From: Rhodospirillales bacterium
GTDB lineage: Bacteria; Pseudomonadota; Alphaproteobacteria; Rhodospirillales; Casp-alpha2
Direction: 5' to 3'
DNA: 15,805 nt
Assembly (NCBI GenBank): GCA_016187325.1
Contig: JACPJY010000273.1
Location: 1-15,805, forward strand
Under the pieces are notes generated by a model. That model saw nothing but the letters and a program-made list of their open reading frames with translations. It did not search any database and had not been told where the DNA came from. This document shows, one piece after another, positions 6,065 to 12,910 of the stretch. A program made the position numbers and the translations under genes. Every line of letters begins with the position of its first letter. Within the stretch, counting starts at the first letter, position 1.

Positions 6065-7849
6065 CTATTTCCGGCGGGCCGGACGGGCGACTCGGGAATG
6101 GCGGCGGTCGACGCCGCCGCGGCGGCGGTCGTGGACCTGAACGGGCTTGGACGTCGCCATGAACGCCCTCAGGAACTTTTCGGCCTCCGCCGCCGGCTGC
6201 GGCCGCGAGAAGTAGTAGCCCTGGATCTCGTCGCAGCCGAGGTCGCGCAGGAACCCGAGCTGGGCCTCGTTCTCGACCCCTTCGGCGGTGATCTCCATGC
6301 CGAAGCTGTGGCCGAGGGTGGTGACGGCGCGGGCGATGGCGCCCGAGTTGGCGTTACCGTTCTTCCCCTGGCCGATGTCGTCGACGAACGTCTTGTCGAT
6401 CTTGATCCGCTGCACCGGGAAGTTCTTGAGATACGCCAGACTCGAATAGCCGGTGCCGAAGTCGTCGATGGACAGCGACAGCCCCAGCTTGGCGAGGTCG
6501 TTGAACAGCCCGACGGTGCTGTCCGGGTTCTTCATCGCCAGGCTCTCGGTGATCTCGAGTTCGAGCTGGGCGGGATCGAGGCCGGTCTCGTCGAGCGCCT
6601 TCTTGATCATCGCCGTCAAGGCGACCTCGTTGAGCTGCACCGCCGACAGGTTGACCGCCACCTTGCCGGCGCCAAGGCCCAAATCGGTCCAATGCTTGTT
6701 CTGCCGGCACGCTTCCTTCAGCGCCCACTCGCCGAGCGGCACGATCAGCTTCGAACGCTCGGCGACGGCGATGAACTGGCCGGGCGGCATGAAGCCGCGC
6801 TCCGGGTGCTGCCAGCGGATCAGCGCCTCGTAGCCGGTGACGCGGTCACTGCCCAGGTGCAGCTTCGGCTGGTAGTGGAGCAGGAACTCGCCGCGCTCGA
6901 TGCCCAACCGCATGTCGGCCTCGAGCTGGCGGCGGTTCTGGATGTCGTCGTTCATCTTGGCGACGAAAAAGCGATAGCCGCCGCGGCCCTCGCCCTTGCC
7001 GTGATAGAGCGCCATGTCGGCGTTGCGCAGCATCTCGTCCGGGTTGCCGGCGTCGTTGGGATAGACGGTGATGCCGATGGAGGCGCCGCTGTGCACCTGC
7101 TGGTCCTTGATATGGAACGGCGGCTGCAGACAGTCGAGCAGCTTGTGCGCCAGCACCGCGACGCCGTCGGTGTCGGCGGGCTCGACCTGGATGACGCCGA
7201 ACTCGTCGCCGCCGAGTCTCGCCACCGTGTCGGAGGTGCGGATCACCGCCGACAGCCGCTCGGCGACGCCCTTCAACAGCGCGTCGCCGGCATCCAGGCC
7301 CATGGTCTCGTTGATCACCTTGAAATCGTCGAGGTCGACCAGGTGCACGGCGGCAAGCTTGCTGGTGCGCCGGGCGTGGCTCAGCACCTGCTTCAGGCGG
7401 TCCTGGAACAGCGCCCGGTTGGGAAGCCCGGTGACGTCGTCGTAGTTGACGATCTGGTCCTCGGTTTCCTTGCGCTTGGTGATGTCGCGGCCGAAGATGT
7501 TGACGTACTCGCCATTGGCGACCGACTGGATCATCAGCGCGTAGAACTTGTCGCCGCACTCCAGCTCCTCCTCGATCATCTTGCGCTCGCGGATCGCCGC
7601 CGCCACCGCCTGGCACCAGGCGACGGGCAACCGGTCGCCGGTCTCGATCTCCCACATGGCGAGCAGCGTCATCGCCGGACGGTTGGCGTAGACGACGTGG
7701 CAGTCGGCCGTCACCCGCATCACCGGGTCCGGGTTTTCCTCGGAGATGCGCGCGATCGCCTCGGTGCGCTCGAGGGCGACGATGCGCTCGGCGATCTCGC
7801 GCTTCAGCGCCTCGTTGGCGGCCAGCAGTTGCTCAAGGTTGGTCGGCAT
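6065..7849 (-). CDS. PAS-GGDEF-EAL cyclic-di-GMP turnover protein (diguanylate cyclase/phosphodiesterase)
   Basis: A 594-residue soluble regulator. An N-terminal coiled coil (about 3-35) leads into a PAS-like sensor domain (about 35-125) ending in the usual RDITKRKE. The GGDEF domain (about 134-295) has an intact GGDEF at 213-217 and an RxxD inhibitory site (Arg204-Asp207) exactly five residues before it, so cyclase activity with product inhibition is plausible. The EAL domain (about 310-560) keeps EAL (341-343), the Asn of VAVNLS, LELEITES, IDDFGTGYSS (Asp462-Asp463), KIDKTF, TAEGVE and EIQGYYFSRP, so phosphodiesterase activity is also plausible. No membrane segment is seen. The last 25 residues are strongly basic and perhaps bind nucleic acid or are disordered. 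It is monocistronic; the CACAGAG inverted repeat lies just past its stop. Confidence 0.95.
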   Translation of the reverse strand: MPTNLEQLLAANEALKREIAERIVALERTEAIARISEENPDPVMRVTADCHVVYANRPAMTLLAMWEIETGDRLPVAWCQAVAAAIRERKMIEEELECGDKFYALMIQSVANGEYVNIFGRDITKRKETEDQIVNYDDVTGLPNRALFQDRLKQVLSHARRTSKLAAVHLVDLDDFKVINETMGLDAGDALLKGVAERLSAVIRTSDTVARLGGDEFGVIQVEPADTDGVAVLAHKLLDCLQPPFHIKDQQVHSGASIGITVYPNDAGNPDEMLRNADMALYHGKGEGRGGYRFFVAKMNDDIQNRRQLEADMRLGIERGEFLLHYQPKLHLGSDRVTGYEALIRWQHPERGFMPPGQFIAVAERSKLIVPLGEWALKEACRQNKHWTDLGLGAGKVAVNLSAVQLNEVALTAMIKKALDETGLDPAQLELEITESLAMKNPDSTVGLFNDLAKLGLSLSIDDFGTGYSSLAYLKNFPVQRIKIDKTFVDDIGQGKNGNANSGAIARAVTTLGHSFGMEITAEGVENEAQLGFLRDLGCDEIQGYYFSRPQPAAEAEKFLRAFMATSKPVQVHDRRRGGVDRRHSRVARPARRK

Positions 7850-7975
7850 GTCGTCTCAAGAGCGGGATGGCGGTTCCGCGCCGGATTTTCCTTCCCCCGT
7901 CCCCTCGCCCAGGTTTCGAAAAAGCACGGCCGGCGCGTGGTTTGAGATTCTATCCCGCGCCGGTTCTGTGGATAC

Positions 7976-7995
7976 TAGGGAATTCCCTATAGAAT
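7976..7995 (+). promoter_or_regulatory. Perfect 14-bp palindrome abutting a TATAGAAT box
   Basis: TAGGGAATTCCCTA (about 7976-7989) is a perfect palindrome. It runs straight into TATAGAAT (about 7988-7995), which resembles a -10 element for the binding-protein gene starting at 8016. A second inverted repeat, GTGAC-GGGG-GTCAC, lies at about 8000-8013 just before that start and overlaps the likely ribosome binding site. No strong -35 is visible. Repressor control of the downstream gene is a reasonable guess; the regulator is unknown. Confidence 0.4.
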
Positions 7996-8015
7996 GTAGG
8001 TGACGGGGGTCACAG

Positions 8016-8918
8016 GTGGCCAAAACAGCCGAAAACCAAGGCAAAACGAACGCGACGCGGGCGCCGCGACGCCCCCTGGTTGACGCCGCCGGCAAGGCGC
8101 ACGCGCGCGCCGCGACGGACGCCGGGACGGCGCCGCGCATCGTGTCGCTGGTGCCGAGCGTCACCGAGTTGTTGTTCGCCCTCGGGCTCGGCTCCAGCGT
8201 CGTCGGACGAACGGCGTTTTGCGTCCATCCGGCCGGCGCGGTGAAGGCCGTCACCTCGGTCGGCGGCACCAAGCGCGTCAACCTCAAGCGCCTGCTCGCG
8301 CTCGCGCCCACCCACGTCGTCGTCAACGTCGATGAGAACCCGAAGGCGCTCGCCGACGACCTCGCCGGCCGCGGCATCACGGTCGTCGTCACCCACCCGA
8401 TCGAGGTCGAGGACAACGTCGCCCTCTTTCGGCTGATCGGCGGCGTGTTCGGCGCCGAGCAGGCGGCCGAAGACCTAATACGGCGCTTCGAGACGACGCT
8501 GGCCGGCGTGCGCGCCGCCGCCAAGGCCATGCCGGACCGCCGCGTGCTGTATCTGATCTGGAAGCAGCCGTGGATGACGGTCGGCGACGACACCTACGTC
8601 TCGCGGCTTTTGGCGACCGTCAACTGGAACACCGTCGGCGCCCGGACGAATGATCCTCGCGACCCGGGCGCGGGCAAACGTTATCCCGAGGTGGCGCTCA
8701 CCGACGCGACGCTGCGCGACGTCGATCTGGTGCTGTTTTCGTCCGAGCCCTATGCGTTCACCGCCGCCGACGCGCGGGAATTTCGCGCCGCCTTCCCGGC
8801 CCATGCGGCGAAGGCGCGTCTGGTCGACGGCCAGATGCTGAGCTGGTACGGCAGCCGCGCCATCCCTGCCTTGGAGTATCTGGCCGCCCTGGCGCGCGTG
8901 GAAGCGTTGAGCGGCTAA
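8016..8918 (+). CDS. Helical-backbone metal/cobalamin-receptor-like (BtuF/FepB-type) binding protein without signal peptide
   Basis: The 300-residue protein carries a type III periplasmic-binding-protein fold from about residue 40: PRIVSLVPSVTELLFALGLG, GRTAFCVHP, VGGTKRVNLKRLLALAPTHV, and a long bridging helix near DLIRRFETTLAGVRAA, with RVLYLIWKQPWMTVGDDTYV in the second lobe. Such proteins normally deliver cobalamin, haem or siderophores to ABC importers. Here the first 40 residues are charged (MAKTAENQGKTNATRAPRRP) with no hydrophobic core, so no export signal is apparent. No permease or ATPase gene is adjacent. It may be a cytosolic chaperone or salvage protein, or the start may be misassigned, though no better start is seen. 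The GTG at 8016 follows a GGGGG run at about 7 bp. A 14-bp palindrome upstream may be its operator. Confidence 0.82.
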   Translation: MAKTAENQGKTNATRAPRRPLVDAAGKAHARAATDAGTAPRIVSLVPSVTELLFALGLGSSVVGRTAFCVHPAGAVKAVTSVGGTKRVNLKRLLALAPTHVVVNVDENPKALADDLAGRGITVVVTHPIEVEDNVALFRLIGGVFGAEQAAEDLIRRFETTLAGVRAAAKAMPDRRVLYLIWKQPWMTVGDDTYVSRLLATVNWNTVGARTNDPRDPGAGKRYPEVALTDATLRDVDLVLFSSEPYAFTAADAREFRAAFPAHAAKARLVDGQMLSWYGSRAIPALEYLAALARVEALSG

Positions 8919-8962
8919 AAGGTTGCGAGTTCGGCGGCCTTTAGTTACGGAAAACTGGAGCC

Positions 8963-8978
8963 GATTGTTCCGACAATC
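8963..8978. terminator. Stem-loop between convergent genes
   Basis: GATTGT-TCCG-ACAATC is a perfect 6-bp stem with a 4-base loop, placed in the 83-bp gap between the convergent binding-protein gene (ends 8918) and the gene ending at 9002. There is no T run, so it may be a weak or assisted bidirectional terminator. Its position is the main argument. Confidence 0.35.
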
Positions 8979-9001
8979 AAGCGTTACGATGTGCCATCAA
9001 A

Positions 9002-9466
9002 TCATTCGCCGGTTTCTTTCAAGTCGTCGATCGCGTTTTCGCACATTTCCTTGAATTCCTTTATGATTTCCCCAGCGCCCGATGCCTGGACGAAACTTCC
9101 CAAAAAAGAATTAATGTTCTTGAAGACGCGAAATAGGGCCCGCAACGTGCGCTCTCGGATAAACGTGTCCGCCCAGGACTGAAGGATGGCGAGTTTGGCC
9201 CTTAAATGCACGCCGGTCAGGCCCGCATCCGACAGGCGCTCGACTGAAACCTCTTTGACCACTTGGCTGGCGACTTCAAAATGCGCAGTCATTTTGCCGT
9301 CGTTCCACGCCGTTCTCAAATGTGGCTGCGCCGTTTCCACGAAATTTACCTTTTCCAGGAGCTTTCCCGGTTCAAAGGTGAACTGATAAAGGAATCTTTG
9401 AAGCTGCCGGAAAAAGCTCGCTAGGAGATCGCGGTCGCTTTCCTTCGGGTCAAAACGGAACGGCAT
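9002..9466 (-). CDS. Hypothetical protein (154 aa), unrecognised
   Basis: I do not recognise this protein. It is 154 residues, rich in Phe, Leu and charged residues, and predicted mainly helical with no membrane span or signal peptide. Recognisable stretches are FFRQLQRFLYQFTFEPGKLL near the N-terminus, HLRAKLAILQSWADTFIRER in the middle, and an acidic end (KEMCENAIDDLKETGE). AGAGGGG three bases before the ATG at 9466 supports the start. The AT-rich upstream stretch 9479-9500 (TATAAAT on the coding strand) is a likely -10 region. GC is lower than in the flanking genes, and it is a lone gene between convergent and co-oriented neighbours, which suggests separate acquisition. No phage or transposon gene is beside it. 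Confidence 0.7.
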   Translation of the reverse strand: MPFRFDPKESDRDLLASFFRQLQRFLYQFTFEPGKLLEKVNFVETAQPHLRTAWNDGKMTAHFEVASQVVKEVSVERLSDAGLTGVHLRAKLAILQSWADTFIRERTLRALFRVFKNINSFLGSFVQASGAGEIIKEFKEMCENAIDDLKETGE

Positions 9467-9478
9467 ATGCCCCTCTCA

Positions 9479-9505
9479 GTTGTCTATTTATACGATATCA
9501 CAATC
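9479..9505 (-). promoter_or_regulatory. Candidate promoter of the 154-aa gene
   Basis: On the minus strand this AT-rich patch reads TTGATTGTGATATCGTATAA then ATAG, in an otherwise GC-rich gap. TATAAA fits a -10 about 15-20 bases before the coding start. The TTGATT is too close to be its -35, and no better -35 is seen. Support is compositional and positional only. Confidence 0.3.
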
Positions 9506-9588
9506 AATGGAATACTAAGGACCGCGCGGCGAGAACACAACCACGCGAGGGGCTGGTCCCTAGGGGTTCTTGCCGAGGCGGCGCGCGG

Positions 9589-10512
9589 CTAGGTCCGCCG
9601 GCCGTCGGCGTGCAGCTTGAGGGCCAGCCAGTAGCTCTCATGCGCCGGCGTCGGCACCCCCAGCGCCCGGCCCATCTCCACCACCGCGCCGGACAGCCAC
9701 TTCAGCTCCAGCCGCTTGCCGGCGGCGAGATCGTGGTACATGGAAGCGTACATCTCCGCCGGCAGGCCGTCGGCGAACGCCATGCGCCGCTCGATCAGGT
9801 CGTCGGCGAGCTTGACGCCCTTGCGGCGGGCAATCGCCAAAACTTCCTCCATGGCGCGGCGGAGCAAGGCTCGAGTCTCGGGATCCTTGCGGATCGGCCC
9901 GATCGGCAGCCGCATCGTGCAGCAGATGCCGCTGAAGGCCGAAAGGAAGATGAACTTCGACCAGATGACGGCCTCGATGTCGTCCGAAAGCGTGGCGTCG
10001 ATGCCGGCTTTCCGGCACGTATCGAGCAGCGCCTCGACGCGCGGTGTGCGGCGGCCGTCCCATTCGCCGAACGCCATCGACGCCATGGTGCCGGTGTGGC
10101 GGACGACGCCCGGCCGGCCGATCACGGTGGCGATCGAGCACGAGCCGCCGATCAGCTGCGCGCGCCCGAACGCTTTCTCCAAGGTGTCGTTGGCGGTGAC
10201 GCCGTTCTGCAGCGACATCACCGTGGTCTCGGGCCCGACCAGCGGCTTCATCGCTTTCGCCGCGTCATCGGTGTCGTAGAGCTTGACCGCGACGATGGCG
10301 AGGTCCACGGGTCCGATCGCGGCCGGGTCGTCGGTGGCGTTGGCCGGCTTCAGGACAATGTCGCCGAGGGCGCTTTCGATCCCGAGGCCATGCTGCCGGA
10401 TCGCTTCGAGGTGGCGGCCGCGGGCGACGAAATGTACGTCGGCGCCGGCCTTGGCCAGCTTCGCCCCGAAATAGCCGCCGACGCCGCCGGCGCCGAACAC
10501 TGCGATCTTCAT
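9589..10512 (-). CDS. 2-dehydropantoate 2-reductase (ketopantoate reductase) family protein
   Basis: Family members reduce ketopantoate to pantoate with NADPH on the way to pantothenate and CoA, though many paralogues have other 2-oxoacid substrates. The 307-residue protein starts with the Rossmann nucleotide-binding sequence MKIAVFGAGGVGGYFGAKLA (Gly-rich loop at 7-13). It has AIVAVKLYD and SLQNGV typical of PanE, and the catalytic-type lysine Lys186 in VIWSKFIFLSAFSG. The C-terminal helical domain ends with KRLELKWLSGAVVEMGRALG and VPTPAHE, where the conserved Glu sits. GGGGGAAG about 7 bases upstream supports the ATG at 10512. It diverges from the MFS gene across 125 bp holding both promoters. 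No other pantothenate genes are nearby, so calling it panE itself would go beyond the evidence. Confidence 0.92.
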   Translation of the reverse strand: MKIAVFGAGGVGGYFGAKLAKAGADVHFVARGRHLEAIRQHGLGIESALGDIVLKPANATDDPAAIGPVDLAIVAVKLYDTDDAAKAMKPLVGPETTVMSLQNGVTANDTLEKAFGRAQLIGGSCSIATVIGRPGVVRHTGTMASMAFGEWDGRRTPRVEALLDTCRKAGIDATLSDDIEAVIWSKFIFLSAFSGICCTMRLPIGPIRKDPETRALLRRAMEEVLAIARRKGVKLADDLIERRMAFADGLPAEMYASMYHDLAAGKRLELKWLSGAVVEMGRALGVPTPAHESYWLALKLHADGRRT

Positions 10513-10637
10513 GGATTTCTTCCCCCTGCCCGGCGCGTGCGCCTCGCCGCTCGCGGTCGCCGTGGAAACCCGCTATCTCTATTCGCGGCCCGTCTTCGGC
10601 ATCTTCTCTATCGCGGGCGCGGCGGAAGGACAAGCGC

Positions 10638-11780
10638 ATGGCCGACCAACATCCGCGGACGATGCTCAGGCTGTCGCTCTATTACGGCGCCGCCTTCGCG
10701 CTGATCGGCATTCACCTGCCGTTCTGGCCGGTGTGGCTGGCGGCGCACGGGCTGGGGCCGACGGACATCGGCGTCGTCATGGCCGTCGGCGTCGGCGTCA
10801 AGCTGATCGTCAACCCGCTGGTCGCCCATGCCGCCGACCGCCGCGGCCAGCGCCGGCCGATCATGGTCGTGTTGGCCTTGGCGTCGATGGCGGCGTTCGC
10901 GCTGTTCGGCCTCGCCGATGGGCTCGCGGCCATCCTCGCCGTCACCGTGCTGTTCTTCGCCGCGTGGGCACCGATCATGCCGCTCGCCGAAAGCCTGACG
11001 ATGATGGCCGGCAGCGCCGGCGAGCTCGATTACGGCCGGGTGCGGCTGTGGGGATCGCTGGCGTTCATCGCCACCGCTGTCGGCGCCGGTTATCTGCTGA
11101 GCGGGCGTTCACCCGATCTTATTTACTGGGCGATCCTGATCACGCTCGCCGTCACCGTGGCGGCGACGCTGGGGTTGCCGGCGACGACGGCGCCGCCGGC
11201 CGCCGGCGCCCGCTTCGCGCCGTTCGAGGTGCTGCGCGACCGCCGGTTCCTGTTGTTCCTGCTCGCCGCGACGCTGATCCAGGGCAGCCACGGCGTCTAT
11301 TACGCGTTCGGCACCCTCGATTGGAAGGCGTCGGGGTATTCGGAGAACGTCATCGGCTGGCTGTGGGCGGAAGGCGTACTCGCCGAGATCGTGCTGTTCG
11401 CGTACGGCGCGCGCTTGGTGCGCCGCCTCGGCCCGGCGGCGCTGATCGCGCTTGGCGGCTTCGCCGGCGCGCTCCGCTGGTGGCTGACCGGGACGTCGGA
11501 CGCGCTGGCGGTGCTGGTCATGGCGCAGGCACTGCACGCCTTCACCTTCGGCGCCAGCCATCTCGGCGCCATCTATTTCATCGCCCGCCAGTTCCCGGCC
11601 GCCGTCTCGGCCTCGGCGCAGAGCCTTTATGCGGCGATCGTCGCCGGCCTCGGCATGGCGTCGAGCGCGCTATTGGCGGGGCGCCTGTACGGCGAGTTCG
11701 GCCCCAGCGCATACCTGGGTATGGCAGCGATGGCGGGCTTGGGTGGCGCCGCGGCGACGCTCTTGGTTAATCGCCGTTAA
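10638..11780 (+). CDS. MFS transporter (MFS_1-like/HcaT-type)
   Basis: A 380-residue inner-membrane protein with about 12 hydrophobic helices. The N-terminus LYYGAAFALIGIHLPFWPVW is characteristic of the HcaT (3-phenylpropionate transporter)/MFS_1-like group. The cytoplasmic loop between helices 2 and 3 is AADRRGQRRPI, the usual MFS D-R-rich motif, and YGRVRLWGSLAFIATAVGAG in the middle is also typical of this group. A central linker (about 185-200) separates the two six-helix halves. GGAAGGA upstream of the ATG at 10638 serves as ribosome binding site. It is divergently transcribed from the ketopantoate-reductase-like gene, and a stem-loop followed by T5 starts at its stop. The substrate cannot be read from sequence; an organic acid is possible from family membership. 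Confidence 0.92.
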   Translation: MADQHPRTMLRLSLYYGAAFALIGIHLPFWPVWLAAHGLGPTDIGVVMAVGVGVKLIVNPLVAHAADRRGQRRPIMVVLALASMAAFALFGLADGLAAILAVTVLFFAAWAPIMPLAESLTMMAGSAGELDYGRVRLWGSLAFIATAVGAGYLLSGRSPDLIYWAILITLAVTVAATLGLPATTAPPAAGARFAPFEVLRDRRFLLFLLAATLIQGSHGVYYAFGTLDWKASGYSENVIGWLWAEGVLAEIVLFAYGARLVRRLGPAALIALGGFAGALRWWLTGTSDALAVLVMAQALHAFTFGASHLGAIYFIARQFPAAVSASAQSLYAAIVAGLGMASSALLAGRLYGEFGPSAYLGMAAMAGLGGAAATLLVNRR

Positions 11781-11799
11781 TCGCCGCTGACGGCTTTTT
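11773..11799 (+). terminator. Intrinsic terminator after the MFS gene
   Basis: GCCG-CTGA-CGGC followed by TTTTT (11783-11799) forms a tight hairpin with a T run just after the MFS stop codon. A wider alternative pairing, GCCGT (11773-11777) with ACGGC (11790-11794), uses the same right arm. The stem is short, but the location and T run fit a rho-independent terminator. The remaining gap to 11990 holds no further gene, only a ribosome binding site for the next gene. Confidence 0.55.
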
Positions 11800-11990
11800 C
11801 AACGACAATTCAAAGCCTTAAAAGGACGGCGCGGGGTGCCGCCGCGGACCCATTTACCGGATTTTAGCGATTAAACGGTGTAATTTGGAGTCGATTCGCG
11901 AAACCTGTGGGTGAATGCGCGGGTGTGAGCACAAAAACGACGACCGACGGGACGGCCTGGGGAGCAAGAGCAAGCAGGGGATGAGCCGCC

Positions 11991-12407
11991 ATGGGTCTTG
12001 AAAAATTCCTGATGTCCTTTGGGTTCGCCAAGGACTCGCTGATCGTCGCCATCGTTTGCCTGCTAGTGCTGCTCGGCAACTTCACCGGCGGGCTGATGAG
12101 CAACATCCTGCTCGCCCAAGGCGGGCCGATTCCCGACCGCAAACTCACCGAGAAGACGTCGTTCCGGCTGGCCCTGGTGTCGGAGCTGATGCTGCTGATC
12201 TACGCCGTCTACTATCACGCGGCGGTAACGCAGAGCATCAACACGGCGCAGATCATCTACTGGGGGTTCACGCTGTTTGCGGCGCCGCTGCTGGCGGCGC
12301 TCGGCGCGCAGCTCTCCTACGTCGCGTTTTCCAAGAAGATCGACAAGCTGAAGGCCGCCCACCGCAACAAGGAACGCGCCGAACGTGCCGAAAAGAACGG
12401 CAAGTAG
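11991..12407 (+). CDS. Small integral membrane protein, hypothetical
   Basis: A 138-residue protein of unknown function with three hydrophobic segments: about 15-37 (DSLIVAIVCLLVLLGNFTGG onward), 58-78 (FRLALVSELMLLIYAVYYHA) and 88-111 (IIYWGFTLFAAPLLAALGAQ onward). The last 25 residues form a highly charged Lys/Arg/Glu helix (KKIDKLKAAHRNKERAERAE), probably a cytoplasmic coiled coil. The loop between helices 1 and 2 is polar (GGPIPDRKLTEKTSF). I recognise no family. It stands alone, 210 bp after the MFS gene and its terminator, with GGGGATGAG upstream of the ATG at 11991, so it probably has its own promoter. High GC and codon use match the chromosome. It is convergent with the gene on its right, separated by 75 bp. 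Confidence 0.8.
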   Translation: MGLEKFLMSFGFAKDSLIVAIVCLLVLLGNFTGGLMSNILLAQGGPIPDRKLTEKTSFRLALVSELMLLIYAVYYHAAVTQSINTAQIIYWGFTLFAAPLLAALGAQLSYVAFSKKIDKLKAAHRNKERAERAEKNGK

Positions 12408-12482
12408 ACCGGCCGAAACGCCTTCCCGCAACCGATCCCTGCCCCGCCTTTCCGCGCCCTGGCGGCGTCCGCGTTCCTTATC

Positions 12483-12761
12483 TCAGCGGTTGGCCTTGTC
12501 GCGCGCCGCGATGGCGGCGTGGCGGCGGAGCAGCGCCTCGGCGCGCTCGGCGACCGGCACGTCCACCATCTTGCCGTCGACGGCGATGGCGCCCAGCCCC
12601 TGGTCCTCGGCCGCCCGGTACGCCTCGACGATGCGCCGGGCGAGATCGATCTCGGCCGCCGAAGGCGCCATCTCCTCGTTCAGAATCGGCACCACGCTCG
12701 GGTGGATGCAGGACGCGCCCTCGAACCCGAATTTGCGCGACCGCCGGACGGTGGCGCGCAC
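12483..12761 (-). pseudogene. Detached C-terminus of the CitE-like lyase domain
   Basis: This frame restates the last part of the lyase: VRATVRRSRKFGFEGASCIH, then PSVVPILNEEMAPSAAEIDL, followed by 48 residues (VEAYRAAEDQGLGAIAVDGK through RRHAAIAARDKANR) that the full gene should have but cannot reach. It is out of frame with the main gene because of the 140-bp tandem repeat (12631-12770 and 12771-12910). A GTG at 12761 could in principle start it, but no ribosome binding site is seen and a fragment lacking the catalytic residues would be inactive. It is best read as the stranded 3' end of the gene at 12680-14683, unless the repeat is an assembly error, in which case it is simply that gene's C-terminus. 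Confidence 0.85.
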
Positions 12762-12910
12762 GGCGTCCAGATGCGCCGGGCAAGATCGACCTCGGCCGCC
12801 GACGGCGCCATCTCCTCGTTGAGGATCGGCACCACGCTCGGGTGGATGCAGGACGCGCCCTCGAACCCGAACTTGCGTGACCGTCGGACGGTGGCGCGCA
12901 CGGCGTCCAG
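12631..12910. repeat. Tandem 140-bp duplication (two units, about 94% identical)
   Basis: Unit 1 is 12631-12770 and unit 2 is 12771-12910. Both begin ATGCGCCGGGC and end GCACGGCGTCCAG, with no spacer. I count about 8 mismatches in 140 bp. Nearly all are synonymous in the lyase frame; the one amino-acid change is Ile versus Val in AE(I/V)DLARRI. Because 140 is not a multiple of three, the second pass is out of frame and ends the protein early. The silent-biased differences suggest joining of two already diverged alleles, in the cell or in the assembly, not a simple recent slip. Confidence 0.95.

Noticed and set aside
6098..7945. 615-codon open frame on the plus strand opposite the GGDEF-EAL gene
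   Set aside because: It is antisense to a gene with clear catalytic motifs. The translation is Val/Leu/Asp/Arg-rich without any domain, a usual by-product of high third-position GC.
12430..12482. Terminator between the membrane-protein gene and the lyase remnant
   Set aside because: GC-rich sequence but no clean stem followed by a T run on either strand.
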